From positions 8,551,586 to 8,615,585 of the forward strand of contig JARUPZ010000007.1 in NCBI GenBank assembly GCA_031213475.1: 64,000 bases of DNA. The letters run 5' to 3'. The notes below the pieces were generated by a model. That model saw only the letters and a program-made list of their open reading frames with translations. It searched no databases and was not told where the DNA came from. Positions 39,501 to 46,551 of this stretch are shown here, in pieces. The stretch comes from Nereocystis luetkeana. Its lineage: Eukaryota; Sar; Phaeophyceae; Laminariales; Laminariaceae. The first letter of the stretch is position 1, and each line of letters starts with the position of its first letter. Made by a program: the position numbers and the translations under genes.

Positions 39501-42500
39501 TACCTGGTACCTGGTACCAGGTACTGGTATGTATTTATGTGAGTGTCGAGTGCACCTGGCACAGCTACTATTACGGGGGACCATAGTTAATAGGACCTGT
39601 GGTGTAGTTATAAACCTATATATTTAACATTTTTTACAGACAATATTCGGTCCTATTAACTGTGGCCCCCCGTAATATTAATACTGCAGACGTCCACGCC
39701 ATCCAGGGGATGGTTCAGCTAGCCCCTTCAGGATTGCAGTCCCGTCTTGGGGACGAGCTACTACGGGGGACCATAGTAAGTAGGACCAAATAGTGTCAGT
39801 AAAAGTAAGTAAATATACAGGTTTTTGTCTGTACCGTAGGTCTTATTAACTATGGTCCCCCGTAATACTTAAAAATTGATTGTTTCGTCGCAAAAACGAG
39901 ACTGCAGTACTATTAATAACTATTAGTAACAAGGTCAATGGGTGGTGGTGTAAGCTGCCCATGGGTTACATCCGTTGTCTCACATTCATATTAATTACTT
40001 CACACCCACTCAGGCTCATTCTTTTATCGGTGGGCTTTTTTTTCAGGATTGATTGCCAAAGTTTGGAAATATTTGGAGATTTGTATCAAAACACGCGGAG
40101 GCGTTCTGTCACTATTCGTGAGATTCTCCAGAAGCGAAAAAATCAGGTTTGTTGAATTTCACACAAGATATGTGTGTGTGTGTTCTTCACATTAAACCGT
40201 TCTTTCTACCCGTATAAGTGGGGGGAAAAACAAAGGAAAATCTGGAAGACTTGAGAGTGATTTTTTTGGCGAAAAAAATATGGCAATTATGGAGAAAAAG
40301 CTCTCCGATTAAGAACGACCCTCGATCAAGTCATTACGAACTGAATACATACCACACATATATATGCCGGCGTCCCCGGTCGCTTGGTAGGTAGTCCGCG
40401 TGCCTATCAAGACCAATTTCGTGGGTTCAAGTCTCACCGAGGGCACATTAACATGCTCGCAGAGACTTTTTCTTGCATGAAGAAATTGACTAGCGGAAAG
40501 CGCGAGAGCGTGTGAGTTAGCTACATTCGATGACAATGGACGAGCAGCGGGAATGCTGAACCCTATGCGCGACAAAAAATAAAGGCACGTACCGGGGGGG
40601 AGAAGGGACGACACCTGTGACCACGGCTTGTCCAGAAGATCGCCGAGGGTAAAAACCTCCTACGAGCTAGGCTGGAAAGTAAAAGTGACGATGTAAAAAA
40701 ATTATTACCCTACTATACTGCTGATATATATATACCTGGTCTATGGTAAATACACCAGATAATTTTGTACCATATATATCTGGCGCGATATTGCAAGTTT
40801 TGCTGCAGTAGTGATTAATGCTGCTGCTTCTGTGAAGGAGTGCCAGTAGGCAACAAAGGTACCTTCAAGTAAGTGGCCTCAAAAGGGGCTATATAACAAC
40901 GAAAACAAATGTGTATCTATACCTGACACCCCTGGTGTACGCCATTGATGTGCGTCACGTCATTTGCCGTTACACCGACCTCGGTTGCTTCCTTCATCAC
41001 AACAAGACGATCCGTCAATACGGCAGACGCAACATGAAATACGAGTATAAACTTCGTACACATGGTTCGTACTCGCCTGGTACCAGGCATGTATGTCATA
41101 CCAGGTACTACATACAGCTGCCGCAGTATGTACCAGTCTGTCGCTAAAAGAAAATACCGTTTGAATACGTACTATTAATAATAACAAATACAAGCGTTCC
41201 TACTATTTGGAGGCAGAGTTGTATACCGTAAAGAGGCGTTGAGTTGGCACAGCAGGGGTATGTGCGATCGTTTTTCAGCGCTCGATTTTTCCCAGAATAA
41301 AACCGGAAGGTTGCCAAAACTACCGAACTTGGGACTGCAGTGCCGTAGTGGGGACAAACCACTCAACTTTAAAGTAGTTTCCCCCCAAACGGGACTGCAG
41401 TCCTAAAAGGGTTAAGTAAGGTGTCTTCGGAAAGATCTGGGCGAGAGAGAGCCTTCTGAAAATATAGAAGGTCCGACTCTAGCGTTAGGGCCCATACCGA
41501 AACGAGCGCTGAAAACCGATCGCAGGCCCTGTTGTGAACTCAATGTTCTTTACGGTAATCGGTAAGTAATAATAATAGGTGTTCGCGTATACAACGTGAA
41601 ATATTTTATGGCTATGGCGGGCATTGCCCCGCTCCCCTCTTTCGCCCTCCCTCGTGCCCAGTCCGTTCCCCATCGCCTCTCGAGGGAGAGCACACAGCGA
41701 GCAGAAGGGTAAAATAGCACTCACATTCCCATGATGACTTTCTTGACGTCCAGAGCGCGGTAGCCCCTCCTGCACACGGTCAGCAGGGTGACAGCAACGG
41801 CGTCCCTGCACACGTCCCAGGCCTGACCAGGAAGAAGTTGAAGTTGAAGAAGAAGAAGAAGAAGAAGAAGAAGAAGAAGAAGAAGAAGAAGAAGAAGAAG
41901 AAGAAGAAGAAGAAGAAGAAGAAGAAGAAGAAGAAGAAGAAGAAGAAGAAGAAGAAGAAGAAGAAGAAGAAGAAGGAGGAGGAGGAGAAGGAGGAGGAGG
42001 AGGAGGAGGAGAAATGCGGACATCACCAAAGACACATAAGGAACGGGGCGAATAACCGATGAGGCGTTATTAGGAGCATCGTCGGCAAAGCGAACAACTT
42101 GTACCGTGCCTAAAATGACTCGTCAGATATCAACGCCACTGGGATCCACGGGTATACGACAGCAGTACTACGCACCGTCCAAACACTCATAAATAACGAC
42201 GGAATGCGAAAAAAAACACCCCTCGCGGCAACAAGCAAACACGCGCACCTCCTGCTGATCTTTCTGGTTTGGACCCAGCCCGACGGAAGCCAAGAGGGCA
42301 ATGTCTTCGGGGTTTCCGAGGCGAAGAGGATCTCTGCCGGCCCCAGCGGCAGCGGCAGCAACGGTGGTGGCGGCGGCTGTGGCGCCGCCTCCTCCGGGAG
42401 AACTCCCCGTCGTAGATGTCGTAGATGAGTCACACGATCCCGAACTTCCTTCCTCGTCTCCATCGCTAGCGGTGCCACCCCCACCCCCCCGGCCTCCTCC

Positions 42501-42822
42501 TCCTTCTTTGGTGGCGTTCGCTGATGCTACTCCCGTCTTCACCGTACCGAAAGCGGAAGCAGCGACACCAGCCTTGCGGTCGCCGCCGCCGCTAGGCCCC
42601 GCCAGCTGCTGCAGGTGCTGCTGCTGCTGCTGCGATGCTGCCTTGCTTTTCTTGCGCTGGTTCTTGCGCTTCATGGTCTTTTTCTTAGAGCTCGACTTGC
42701 TACCCGTTTTCGGGAACGACGCACCGGCGGCCATTTCCGCGGGCGGGGCGACGATGGGCGGTGGTACGGAGGACGCCTTCGTCGACGTTTCGTCGTCCGA
42801 TCCGTTGTCCACGTAGAGAACT
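16814..42822 (-). CDS. large low-complexity/coiled-coil protein (at least 14 exons, 5' end not found)
   Basis: Fourteen exons on the minus strand join with matching phases from 42822 to a stop at 16814, giving at least 1955 residues. In order: an acidic/basic low-complexity exon with a Gln run; a short helical exon (AWDVCRDAVAV...LDVKKVIMGM); a Gly/Ser/Pro-rich exon; a helical exon (EELLESIASGDN...MKMGLDELL); further helical exons; four charged coiled-coil exons with heptad-like stretches (e.g. KMEFERQRRESARSEAA, ECVRRLRERAKKEEAK); a mixed coil/Ala-Gly exon; and a 588-codon Gly/Ser/Arg/Lys-rich terminal exon. No transmembrane segment is seen. Length and composition suggest a scaffold or RNA/cytoskeleton-associated protein, but I do not recognise the family. 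Conserved phases support one gene; a split into two genes near 19-20 kb cannot be excluded. The last junction and the 5' end are the weakest parts. Confidence 0.7.
18579..19349 (-). other. large gene intron 13
   Basis: Contains a C/T-rich stretch (18790-18900), a TACCAGGTA site at 18697 and a family A repeat at 19190-19312. No exon seen. Confidence 0.45.
19190..19312 (+). repeat. family A retroelement-like tail, copy 2
   Basis: Reverse orientation to the other copies: GGAGGTGTCTCTATTAA...GGTCAAATGACTAAGGC, ending ATGAGTACGC and a C-rich tail. It lies within 50 bp of the putative exon 13 donor. Confidence 0.55.
19350..19498 (-). CDS. large gene exon 13 (tentative)
   Basis: Starts after cctcacag with QLASAHNPWGGSTPLVQQ and ends GGCAGCAG|gtgcga, phase 2. 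A donor about 25 bp further is also possible. A family A repeat begins just past it on the minus strand. Confidence 0.5.
19499..19900 (-). other. large gene intron 12
   Basis: About 400 bp with no recognised repeat or exon. Confidence 0.4.
19901..20794 (-). CDS. large gene exon 12
   Basis: Starts after gatcgcag with a last coiled-coil stretch (TTELRAKMQLLSNNVEED...QAEMFAKALA). About 200 Gly/Ala/Ser-rich residues follow and it ends GGQQQ at CAG|gtgagg, phase 0. The inverse-strand ORFs here are shadows of this composition. Confidence 0.8.
20795..22001 (-). other. large gene intron 11
   Basis: Contains G/C runs at 21224 and 21532 and an exact 20 bp tandem repeat (CTTCAACGTATGATCTTT) at about 21893-21930. 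No exon seen. Confidence 0.4.
22002..22127 (-). CDS. large gene exon 11
   Basis: Phase 0 exon after tacacacag. Encodes GYLETEVECVRRLRERAK and KDELVQYEGLGMPTL, ending CTG|gtgagt. Confidence 0.85.
23370..23690. repeat. (CAC/CAA)n trinucleotide-rich block
   Basis: Imperfect CCA, ACA and AAC repeats with larger repeats such as CGCCAATCATCAACACCAA. Confidence 0.85.
23752..23845 (-). repeat. family A retroelement-like tail, copy 3
   Basis: G run, GTACTCACTCGTTGCTTACC, then the GTCATTTGACCATTGACCAC and GAGACGGAGC blocks; severely truncated. Confidence 0.6.
24316..24469 (-). CDS. large gene exon 10
   Basis: Starts after atttccag; encodes YLGECERVPTIISNLRRELE and a short Gly-rich loop, ending AFVESLE at GAG|gtgaat, phase 0. 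Confidence 0.85.
25368..25470 (+). repeat. 110 bp dispersed repeat (family C), copy 1
   Basis: Contains TTGTTTCCGAGGTTTTCTTC, GGGAAAGTTATGAGTGATCA and CATGCTGCACATTGTCGGAT. Near-identical at 38652, partial at 46448, diverged at 49367 and reversed at 49893. Confidence 0.75.
25468..25600. repeat. (AAC)n trinucleotide-rich block
   Basis: AACAAC/CACAAC-rich sequence, directly after the family C repeat. Confidence 0.85.
25612..25745 (-). CDS. large gene exon 9
   Basis: Highly charged coiled coil (VDDKMEFERQRRESARSEA...EVKLLKEWETAL) between acaccag and CTCAG|gtacga, phase 2. Confidence 0.85.
25840..26335 (+). repeat. degenerate tandem repeat of ~45-60 bp units
   Basis: The block TCTAATTCCAAGTGTA followed by CTCCTA recurs about nine times (CTAATTCCAAG, CTAAATCCAAG, CTAATTCCGCG, TAGGTCCAAGC), split by a MITE at 26136. 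Not coding. Confidence 0.65.
26136..26240. mobile_element. TA-type MITE copy 3 (diverged)
   Basis: TTACGGGGAACCATATTAAA...CTATGGTCCCCGTCAA; substitutions in both termini, so an old copy. Flanked by TA on the left. Confidence 0.8.
26573..26677. mobile_element. TA-type MITE copy 4
   Basis: TTACGGGGGACC...GGTCCCCCGTAA, flanked by TA on both sides. Confidence 0.9.
26750..26860. mobile_element. TA-type MITE copy 5, with a CCAG micro-insertion
   Basis: Intact termini. The interior reads CCTACCAGTATATATTT where other copies read CCTATATATTT: 6 extra bases that duplicate TA around CCAG. Confidence 0.9.
27283..27432 (-). repeat. family B repeat, copy 4 with two tails
   Basis: Two G-run/GTACTCGATA ends (27284-27300 and 27332-27352) followed by CATGCATGG(T/C)CGTAGT and the GACCCTCGCATCCCT block. 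Confidence 0.6.
27488..27889 (-). repeat. SINE2 copy b, interrupted by a MITE
   Basis: Reverse complement of the SINE2 at 40372: CTCCTACGAG body, GTGGTCACAGGTGTCGTCCC block and a tRNA-like head with GGTGAGACTCCAACCCACGA (B-box side). A TA-type MITE sits at 27642-27753 where the intact copy has a single TA (AGCTAACTCAC). Confidence 0.85.
27642..27753. mobile_element. TA-type MITE copy 6, inserted in SINE2 and containing TACCAGGTA
   Basis: Flanked by TA at 27640-27641 and 27754-27755; the uninterrupted SINE2 at 40.5 kb has one TA, showing TA duplication. Inside, GGTCCTACCAGGTATTAAC replaces the family GGTCCTATTAAC, a 7 bp gain. Confidence 0.95.
29143..29235 (-). CDS. large gene exon 8
   Basis: A 31-codon coiled-coil exon (IAPLESVAAESDAKVE...KKLLEQLKE) between ggtggcag and GAG|gtaagc, phase 0 on both sides. 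Confidence 0.85.
29236..30316 (-). other. large gene intron 7
   Basis: Contains family B repeat copies (29289-29760), a short TAGGGTTAG telomere-like stretch near 29890-29925 and a C/T-rich tract upstream of the exon 8 acceptor. No exon seen. Confidence 0.45.
29289..29760 (-). repeat. family B repeat cluster, copy 5
   Basis: Three successive ends carrying the CATGCATGG(C/T)CGTAGTCGTA-like and GACCCTCGCATCCCT blocks (29325, 29460, 29545), then the longer body with GTCGGGTTTTCATC. Suggests repeated insertion at related tails. Confidence 0.65.
30317..30794 (-). CDS. large gene exon 7
   Basis: Starts after taaccag, restores the frame and reads EIPPLGWRSFLRVLADSTRD, which is HEAT-repeat-like. 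A Ser/Pro-rich linker and a charged helix (CRARLHQLEEEARSE) follow before gtgaga. Confidence 0.8.
30845..31470 (-). repeat. family B repeat, copy 6 (long)
   Basis: Two G-run ends, then a body (GGCGAGTCGCGCGAAGGGTG, GCATATGGATGACAG) and a distal part (GCCAGTTCCAGAGACAGCAA...CGTCGTCGCCAACCGACG) that also occurs at 61480-61760. About 600 bp in all; no intact ORF. Confidence 0.65.
31525..31866 (-). repeat. family A retroelement, copy 4 with ORF fragment
   Basis: On the minus strand an ORF end is followed by a ~120 bp 3' region ending AATTAGTACACC and a C run. Looks like a 5'-truncated non-LTR-type element with a homopolymer C tail. Confidence 0.6.
31652..31866 (-). pseudogene. C-terminal ORF fragment of a retroelement-like protein
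   Basis: An open minus-strand stretch ends at 31652: YKEERDVLEEEMREIDECVA, then SSEKTIAILGDRWW. The charged end and position just before a shared 3' tail resemble the C-terminus of non-LTR retrotransposon polyproteins; this is inference. A diverged copy with stops lies at 32100-32260. Confidence 0.4.
31915..32300 (-). repeat. family A retroelement, copy 5
   Basis: Shares with copy 4 the 3' region (GTTGCTTGCC, CATTGACCACGCATCCC, CGTTGTTTCCATATATTGC) and the remnants of the ORF (GATAGATGG, CTAGATGGTAGCGAGACGAT on the minus strand) with stops. Confidence 0.6.
32620..33215. mobile_element. large foldback (inverted-repeat) element
   Basis: Two arms of about 290 bp are imperfect reverse complements around a centre near 32926. 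GTAAGCAACG faces CGTTGCTTAC across a ~15 bp loop; GGTCGTACCAGA faces TCTGGTACGACC; GTGCAGATCTCGTACGG faces CCGTACGAGATCTGCAC. No ORF fits the element. Confidence 0.85.
34061..34230 (-). CDS. large gene exon 6
   Basis: Starts after tatccag with ANELRDHRRGALFVEKG. An Ala-rich helix follows and the exon ends MDELFRQ plus two bases before gtatga, phase 2. Confidence 0.8.
34231..35056 (-). other. large gene intron 5
   Basis: No repeat family recognised apart from one TATTAATA at 34429. Nothing coding seen. Confidence 0.4.
35057..35206 (-). CDS. large gene exon 5
   Basis: Phase 0 at both ends: acceptor gggcag and donor TTG|gtgagt. Encodes SSCWEIVGSARRMCS and DAACLLSERL. The acceptor was chosen by phase; another AG 40 bp downstream would break the frame. 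Confidence 0.6.
35347..35412 (-). repeat. family B repeat, copy 7 (short)
   Basis: G run, GTACTCATGTCATGCATGGC and CATAGACCCTCGCATCCCT, then another G run. Confidence 0.6.
35582..35671. mobile_element. TTAA-type inverted-repeat element, copy 4
   Basis: CCCTTTTAGTGCC...GGACTGCAGTCCTACAGGGG; TTAA on the left (35578-35581), GTAA on the right, so one flank has mutated. Confidence 0.85.
35728..35835 (+). repeat. direct tandem repeat, 2 x ~57 bp
   Basis: GCTGCGGAAGGCGCGACGCT followed by TCCAAAACGAC occurs twice, 58 bp apart, without differences in this core. Confidence 0.85.
36393..36749 (-). CDS. large gene exon 4
   Basis: Starts after acggtag, phase 0, with ELLESIASGDNTSAALLAMG. Ends FEEMKMGLDELLRGVLPNL before gtgtgt. 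The helical ends flank a polar loop. Confidence 0.75.
37061..37787 (-). CDS. large gene exon 3
   Basis: Starts after gcgataag following a C/T-rich tract, completes the Met codon from exon 2 and reads WDMGVAFDDADTVELQLASL. A 200-residue Ser/Gly/Pro and Ala/Lys low-complexity stretch follows, ending TQTVE at GAG|gtgagc, phase 0. Confidence 0.75.
38652..38756 (+). repeat. family C repeat, copy 2
   Basis: Nearly identical to 25368-25470 (TTGTTTCCGAGGTTTTCTTC...CTGCACATTGTCGGATGGCA). Confidence 0.75.
38907..39261 (+). repeat. SINE1 copy c
   Basis: Intact tRNA-like head with GGTTCGAGTGGTTAACC and B box GGTTCGAGCCCC; body and A-rich tail as in copies a and b. Confidence 0.85.
39571..39675. mobile_element. 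TA-type MITE copy 7
   Basis: TTACGGGGGACC...CCCCCCGTAA. The right flank reads TA-TTAA-TA, i.e. the target TA is followed at once by a TATTAATA site. Confidence 0.9.
39722..39910. mobile_element. TTAA-type element split by a TA-type MITE
   Basis: Left half CCCCTTCAGGATTGCAGTCC...GGGGACGAGC, right half CAAAAACGAGACTGCAGTAC. The MITE at 39761-39865 sits between them, giving a relative age: the TTAA element is older. Confidence 0.8.
39761..39865. mobile_element. TA-type MITE copy 8 (nested)
   Basis: CTACGGGGGACC...GGTCCCCCGTAA with TA on both sides, inside the TTAA-type element. Confidence 0.9.
40372..40701 (+). repeat. SINE2 copy a (tRNA-derived)
   Basis: The tRNA-like head has GCTTGGTAGG (A-box region) and GGGTTCAAGTCTC (B box). 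A body with GTGAGTTAGCTACATTCGAT, GACCACGGCTTGTCCAGAAG and an A-rich end follows. Head and body differ from SINE1, so it is a separate family. Confidence 0.85.
41327..41411. mobile_element. TTAA-type inverted-repeat element, copy 6 (left end lost)
   Basis: Right end CAGTCCTAAAAGGG is followed by TTAA (41412-41415); the left arm GGGACTGCAGTGCCG is truncated. Confidence 0.75.
41725..41822 (-). CDS. large gene exon 2
   Basis: Starts after ctggtcag with AWDVCRDAVAVTLLTVCRRG and ends at GGAAT|gtgagt, phase 2. Its 3' splice site follows a CTT/CTC repeat of about 170 bp on the transcribed strand, a very long pyrimidine tract. Confidence 0.8.
41845..41980. repeat. (GAA)n microsatellite
   Basis: About 43 GAA units followed by GGA/GAA-rich sequence to 42010. 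On the minus (transcribed) strand it is a CTT/CTC tract just upstream of the exon 2 acceptor. Poly-Lys and poly-Leu ORFs here are artefacts. Confidence 0.95.
42249..42822 (-). CDS. large gene exon 1 (first recognised)
   Basis: Begins after a cgatcag acceptor, phase 2, so at least one upstream exon is expected; otherwise ATG 42734 could start translation. Encodes an acidic segment, a Lys-rich patch (SSKKKTMKRKNQRKKSK, possible nuclear signal), QQQQQ, Gly/Ser runs, and ends NPEDIALLASVGLGPNQKD. The donor is GAG|gtgcgc, phase 0. Confidence 0.65.
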
Positions 42823-42950
42823 CTGATCGAAAGGCGTTTTTTTCGTTGCGCGCAATAGAATAGAATGGAGCTGGGGTTAAATGTGCTGCCAGCATTGTTA
42901 AAGCGTTGATGGCACCACTCTCGTATTCTTCTTTCGTGGCAGAACTTGAC

Positions 42951-43049
42951 GCTTTAGGGCTGCAGTCCCGTTTTGGAGACAAAAGAAGCTTAGAATTCGG
43001 CTGGCGTGTCCCCAGAACGGGACTGACTGCGGTTTGCCCTAGAAGAGGG
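42951..43049. mobile_element. TTAA-type inverted-repeat element, copy 7
   Basis: GCTTTAGGGCTGCAGTCCCG...GGGACTGACTGC...AGAAGAGGG, followed by TTAA at 43050-43053. Confidence 0.75.
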
Positions 43050-43215
43050 TTAAAGAGCTTTCGACAGGATTTCTTAGTAGCGCACTCGTACGTAGTCTTG
43101 TGTTTCTGATCAATCACATCTCCGGTGTCGGGATGTAAACGAACATGTGGCGCTTTCGTTCTCGGCGTGCAAAGGGCTGTTTATGTGATATGGCTGAAGT
43201 ACTCATGAGCTATTA

Positions 43216-43320
43216 TTACGGGGGACCATAGTTAATAGGACCAAATATTGTTACTAAAAATGGTGAAATACATAGGTTTTTATGTATACCATAGGCCCTA
43301 TTAACTATGACCCCCCGTAA
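43216..43320. mobile_element. TA-type MITE copy 9
   Basis: TTACGGGGGACC...CCCCCCGTAA, TA on both sides. Confidence 0.9.
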
Positions 43321-43946
43321 TATTAGATATCGATAATACTGTCTGCATTTTTTGTAGTCTCGGGAATACGAGAGTAATCCAAAGAGATTGAATTTTCCGG
43401 CGGATATTCCGTTGGTCGAGGGTAACATTTAGGAATGTCTTCGTCCCTTCATCATACCTGGCAGGTGTTAGCGCCTGCTTTTCTGACGAGCGCCTCGCCC
43501 CTTCGTTCAGAAGACATCTGGCGAGGCAAACCGCAATACTACAATAGATTATACCATCGTCAAGCACCTCGTGTCAGCGACCAGAACAGAGCCAAAGGCA
43601 TCAACCTGCTAGCAGTAGTAGTCGGTCCCTAGATCCATGCTGCCGTACACTTGACAAAGCCCTTTAGATGAGAGCAAAGTTGCTAAACGGAGATAGGACC
43701 GTACAAATAAATGAGAAGTTCTTACATCACCAGAAGAACGATCGGTAGGCATAGGAAAGTTCTACCGGAGTACATCAGAAAAGAGGATTTTTGGAGAGTT
43801 TGTGGCGGGGTTGGGACGAGCATATCGGGGTGTCGAGCCCCCCCCCCTACCTCTCTCACTTCTCTACCAGAGCACCTCCTTAGCTCTCGCCATCGATAAA
43901 GAAGATCTTAAACCATAAGAAGGGAAGCACTCAACACCAAATACCC

Positions 43947-44068
43947 TTAGGGTCGATCTTAACGAGGAGTGTTTTTTAGTTTTTTTCCAGTATTTTCAGA
44001 AATACCGAAATTTCGGGAAAATACTGAAAAAAAACTAAAAAACAATCCTCGTTAAGATCGGCCCTTAT
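43947..44068. mobile_element. compact hairpin element with ~50 bp arms
   Basis: GATCTTAACGAGGAGTGTTT faces AAACAATCCTCGTTAAGATC, and CCAGTATTTTC faces GAAAATACTG, around a ~20 bp centre (AGAAATACCGAAATTTCGGG). Flanked by TA on each side, with TATTAATA at 44066 at the right edge. Confidence 0.85.
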
Positions 44069-44127
44069 TAATAGTAAAAATTCTGGATTACATAGTGTTT
44101 TGTGTATATGATGGGTCCCCATTACCA

Positions 44128-44232
44128 TTACGGGGAGCCATAGTAAATAGGACAAAATATTGTTAGTAAAAATAGCGAAATACAAAGGTTTTAGTATGTA
44201 CCGTAGGTCCTATTTAATATGGCCCCCCGTAA
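44128..44232. mobile_element. TA-type MITE copy 10 (diverged)
   Basis: TTACGGGGAGCCATAGTAAA...ATGGCCCCCCGTAA; terminal substitutions. Confidence 0.85.
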
Positions 44233-44869
44233 ATAAATAGTAGGATGTACTGTAGATCGTGACTTGTCCGATGTGTGAAGCCAGTATCTTGGCATCCCAC
44301 ATGAGCACGGCGCATGAGTCCCGAAAACTTTTTTCTCCAGTCCGTGGATGAAGTTATGGTTCTCCCTGTCTCTCCTCTTCACGCGACACTGGATTTTCTG
44401 CAATGTGCAATGTGGGGCTCCATGGACTATACATCAGTAAGAAAGTACTATACCTGGTAGTAGTTAGCCCCGTTCGTCACCAAGGGTTATTTGTACGAGT
44501 CACCTGAGGAATTGACGCCTTTCCCAAAATCGAGTTCTTTCCCCCTCCCCCCGGCCGCACAAACGTTTAGACAAGAACGTTAACTCATACCTGGCACAGT
44601 TATTTCGTGTAACAATGTTAATATCTATATGCCCGGGGTGGAGTTCATTGGAATTTTGAAGCGTTTTGATGTCAGTTTCAATGTTTGCAGGTTCGCGCGA
44701 AGCTCCCCTTTCCTTTTTCCGTAGTACGTACAAACAGTGCCTTCACCCACGGGTATCAAATACATTCCGGGCGCCCGGTAATGTCTACCTCTCGTATATA
44801 CTTCGAAGTATAAAATAGGTGAATTGTACAGCACAGCAGTTGCCCCTCTGTTGTAGTGCCGGTCGATTA

Positions 44870-44981
44870 TTACGGGGGACCACAGTTAATAGGACCGAAT
44901 ATTGTCAGCAAAAATTGTTAAATAGATACCTAGTAGGTTTTTATGTGCACCATAGGACCTATTAACTATGGTCCCTCGTAA
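44870..44981. mobile_element. TA-type MITE copy 11, with CCTAG micro-insertion
   Basis: Interior reads ATACCTAGTAGGTTTTTAT where other copies read ATAGGTTTTTAT: a 7 bp gain duplicating TA around CCTAG. Confidence 0.9.
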
Positions 44982-45125
44982 TAGTACCGGCTGCCGGCTT
45001 AAGAGTGTCTTTAAAATCGCCTAACATGGATGGGATTAACCAGTGTGTCAGTGTGCGGAGTAGTAGTTCCGGTTGCCGCTATGGTGCCGTTATTATGGTT
45101 GGCTGGCGCGCACAGGCACTACTTA

Positions 45126-45218
45126 GCTTTTAGAACTGCAGCCCCATTTTGGGGACAAACCAGTCACATTTCAAGTGGTTCGTCCCCAAGACGGGACTGT
45201 GCATAGTACTAAAAGGGT
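45126..45218. mobile_element. TTAA-type inverted-repeat element, copy 8
   Basis: CTTTTAGAACTGCAGCCCCA...GACGGGACTG...CTAAAAGGG; the flanks have lost TTAA. Confidence 0.75.
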
Positions 45219-45523
45219 TCAAGTTATAATTAGAGGGACCAACCAATGCTGCTGTAGTTGTAGTACCAGGTATCAGACAAGCAGTTAAAAAAATACCTGG
45301 TACAGCAGTTTAAATGTTCCGTTTTTTTGTCTCAAATGCCTTGCTCTACATTGGGTTGTATGCACCGGTATCCATGAGAGACACCTCTTCTCGTTCCTTC
45401 GGTCCCCAATGGCGCAATATTGCAGCAATATCCAATACCAGGTATCCAACATAGGATGCTAAGGATGGGCGCATGTTTATGTTTTGGGTTCCTGGTTCTT
45501 GATCGTGCACCAAGTTGATATCG

Positions 45524-45865
45524 TTTTTTTTTTTTTTTTTTCTCATCCCATTCATTATCTTCGCACATCTTCTTCTCTCTCTCCTTCCAACTCGTAACTC
45601 AGATCCGGGGTCACATAGCAGGCTCTTCTCCCCCCTTCCCGCTACGGTACGTGCCTTCATTTTTATCGCGAGAAGATTTCAGCTTTTTCTTCCCTCGTCG
45701 ACTCGCATCGAATTGTGCCTACCCACGCTGCAAGGCGCTCTCAACAATTGAATCCTTTTTTATTTTTGCAAACAAAGTCAAAGTCCGACCCACCTGGGGC
45801 TCGAACCCAGGACTCAAACAAACGCGTAGAATTCGAGGTTAACCACTTGAACCACCGGGGCGACC
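45524..45865 (-). repeat. SINE1 copy d
   Basis: Reverse complement of copies a-c: T run at the left, body, then GGGGCTCGAACCCAGGACTC (B box) and the head end CCACCGGGGCGACC. Confidence 0.85.
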
Positions 45866-46372
45866 GGCTATCTTGCTCACATGTATATACGAGTATTTAT
45901 TAATAGTTGTTCGAGTTTGACCCCCAGTGAAATGCGCAGTGAATGGTTGAACGTACGCAGAAATCTCAGACTACGAGTAGAGATACTCACGACCTGTACG
46001 TGGTATCTTGCAGAAGAAGCCGGCGTTTCTTGTTATTACAGTACCTTGCCTGGCATTCTTCTTTTTCTTTCGGGGAAGGAGTGTGTTACGATACTGCTTC
46101 GTATGAGGTTGAAAGCCCGGTAATATTACCTGGGTTCTGGCACTGGGATCGCATTTGTAGTGCTTGGAAGGCGTATCTTAAATGGACAACCTGGGGTTTT
46201 CCAGAGGAGACACGAGCGTGGTCTCAGTCTCCGGACCGTCGTGCACGAAATTTCTAAGGAATATAGCTTCTCTTCTATCTCGAAGCGAACAACAACGCGA
46301 GTACCAACGAGTACCGACTTAGTAAGCAGACCTGTCCTGGGTTACAAAGTTTCCCGCTGTCCGTGATCTTAA

Positions 46373-46452
46373 CAAGTGGAGTCCCGTTTTGGGGACAAAA
46401 CACTTGAAAAAATCTAAGTTGGTCTCCAAACGGGACTGCAGTCTTGAAAAGG
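46373..46452. mobile_element. TTAA-type inverted-repeat element, copy 9
   Basis: Left TTAA at 46369-46372, then AAGTGGAGTCCCGTTTTGGG, right arm AAACGGGACTGCAGTC and AAAAGG; the right end is degraded. Confidence 0.7.
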
Positions 46453-46503
46453 TTTTTTATGAATGATCAACGTTGAAGCTCATGCCGCATTTTTTGTCAG
46501 ATA
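46448..46503 (+). repeat. family C repeat, copy 3 (partial)
   Basis: TTATGAATGATCAACGTTGA, then AGCTCATGCCGCA; the 5' half is missing. Confidence 0.5.
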
Positions 46504-46551
46504 TCTGCTGATGGCTACAACATAACAATACTACGGTATCAATATTAATGT

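Larger units (their letters stand above)
37788..41724 (-). other. large gene intron 2
   Basis: Contains a family C repeat, SINE1 and SINE2 copies, TA-type MITEs, a nested TTAA element and many TACCWGGTA sites. No exon seen. Confidence 0.45.

Noticed and set aside
41721-42062. Poly-Leu and poly-Lys ORFs
   Set aside because: Products of the GAA repeat; only the last 33 minus-strand codons belong to a real exon.
43301-43567. Minus-strand ORF of 88 codons as missing 5' exon of the large gene
   Set aside because: It overlaps a MITE end, and no donor gives the phase 2 needed by the exon at 42822.
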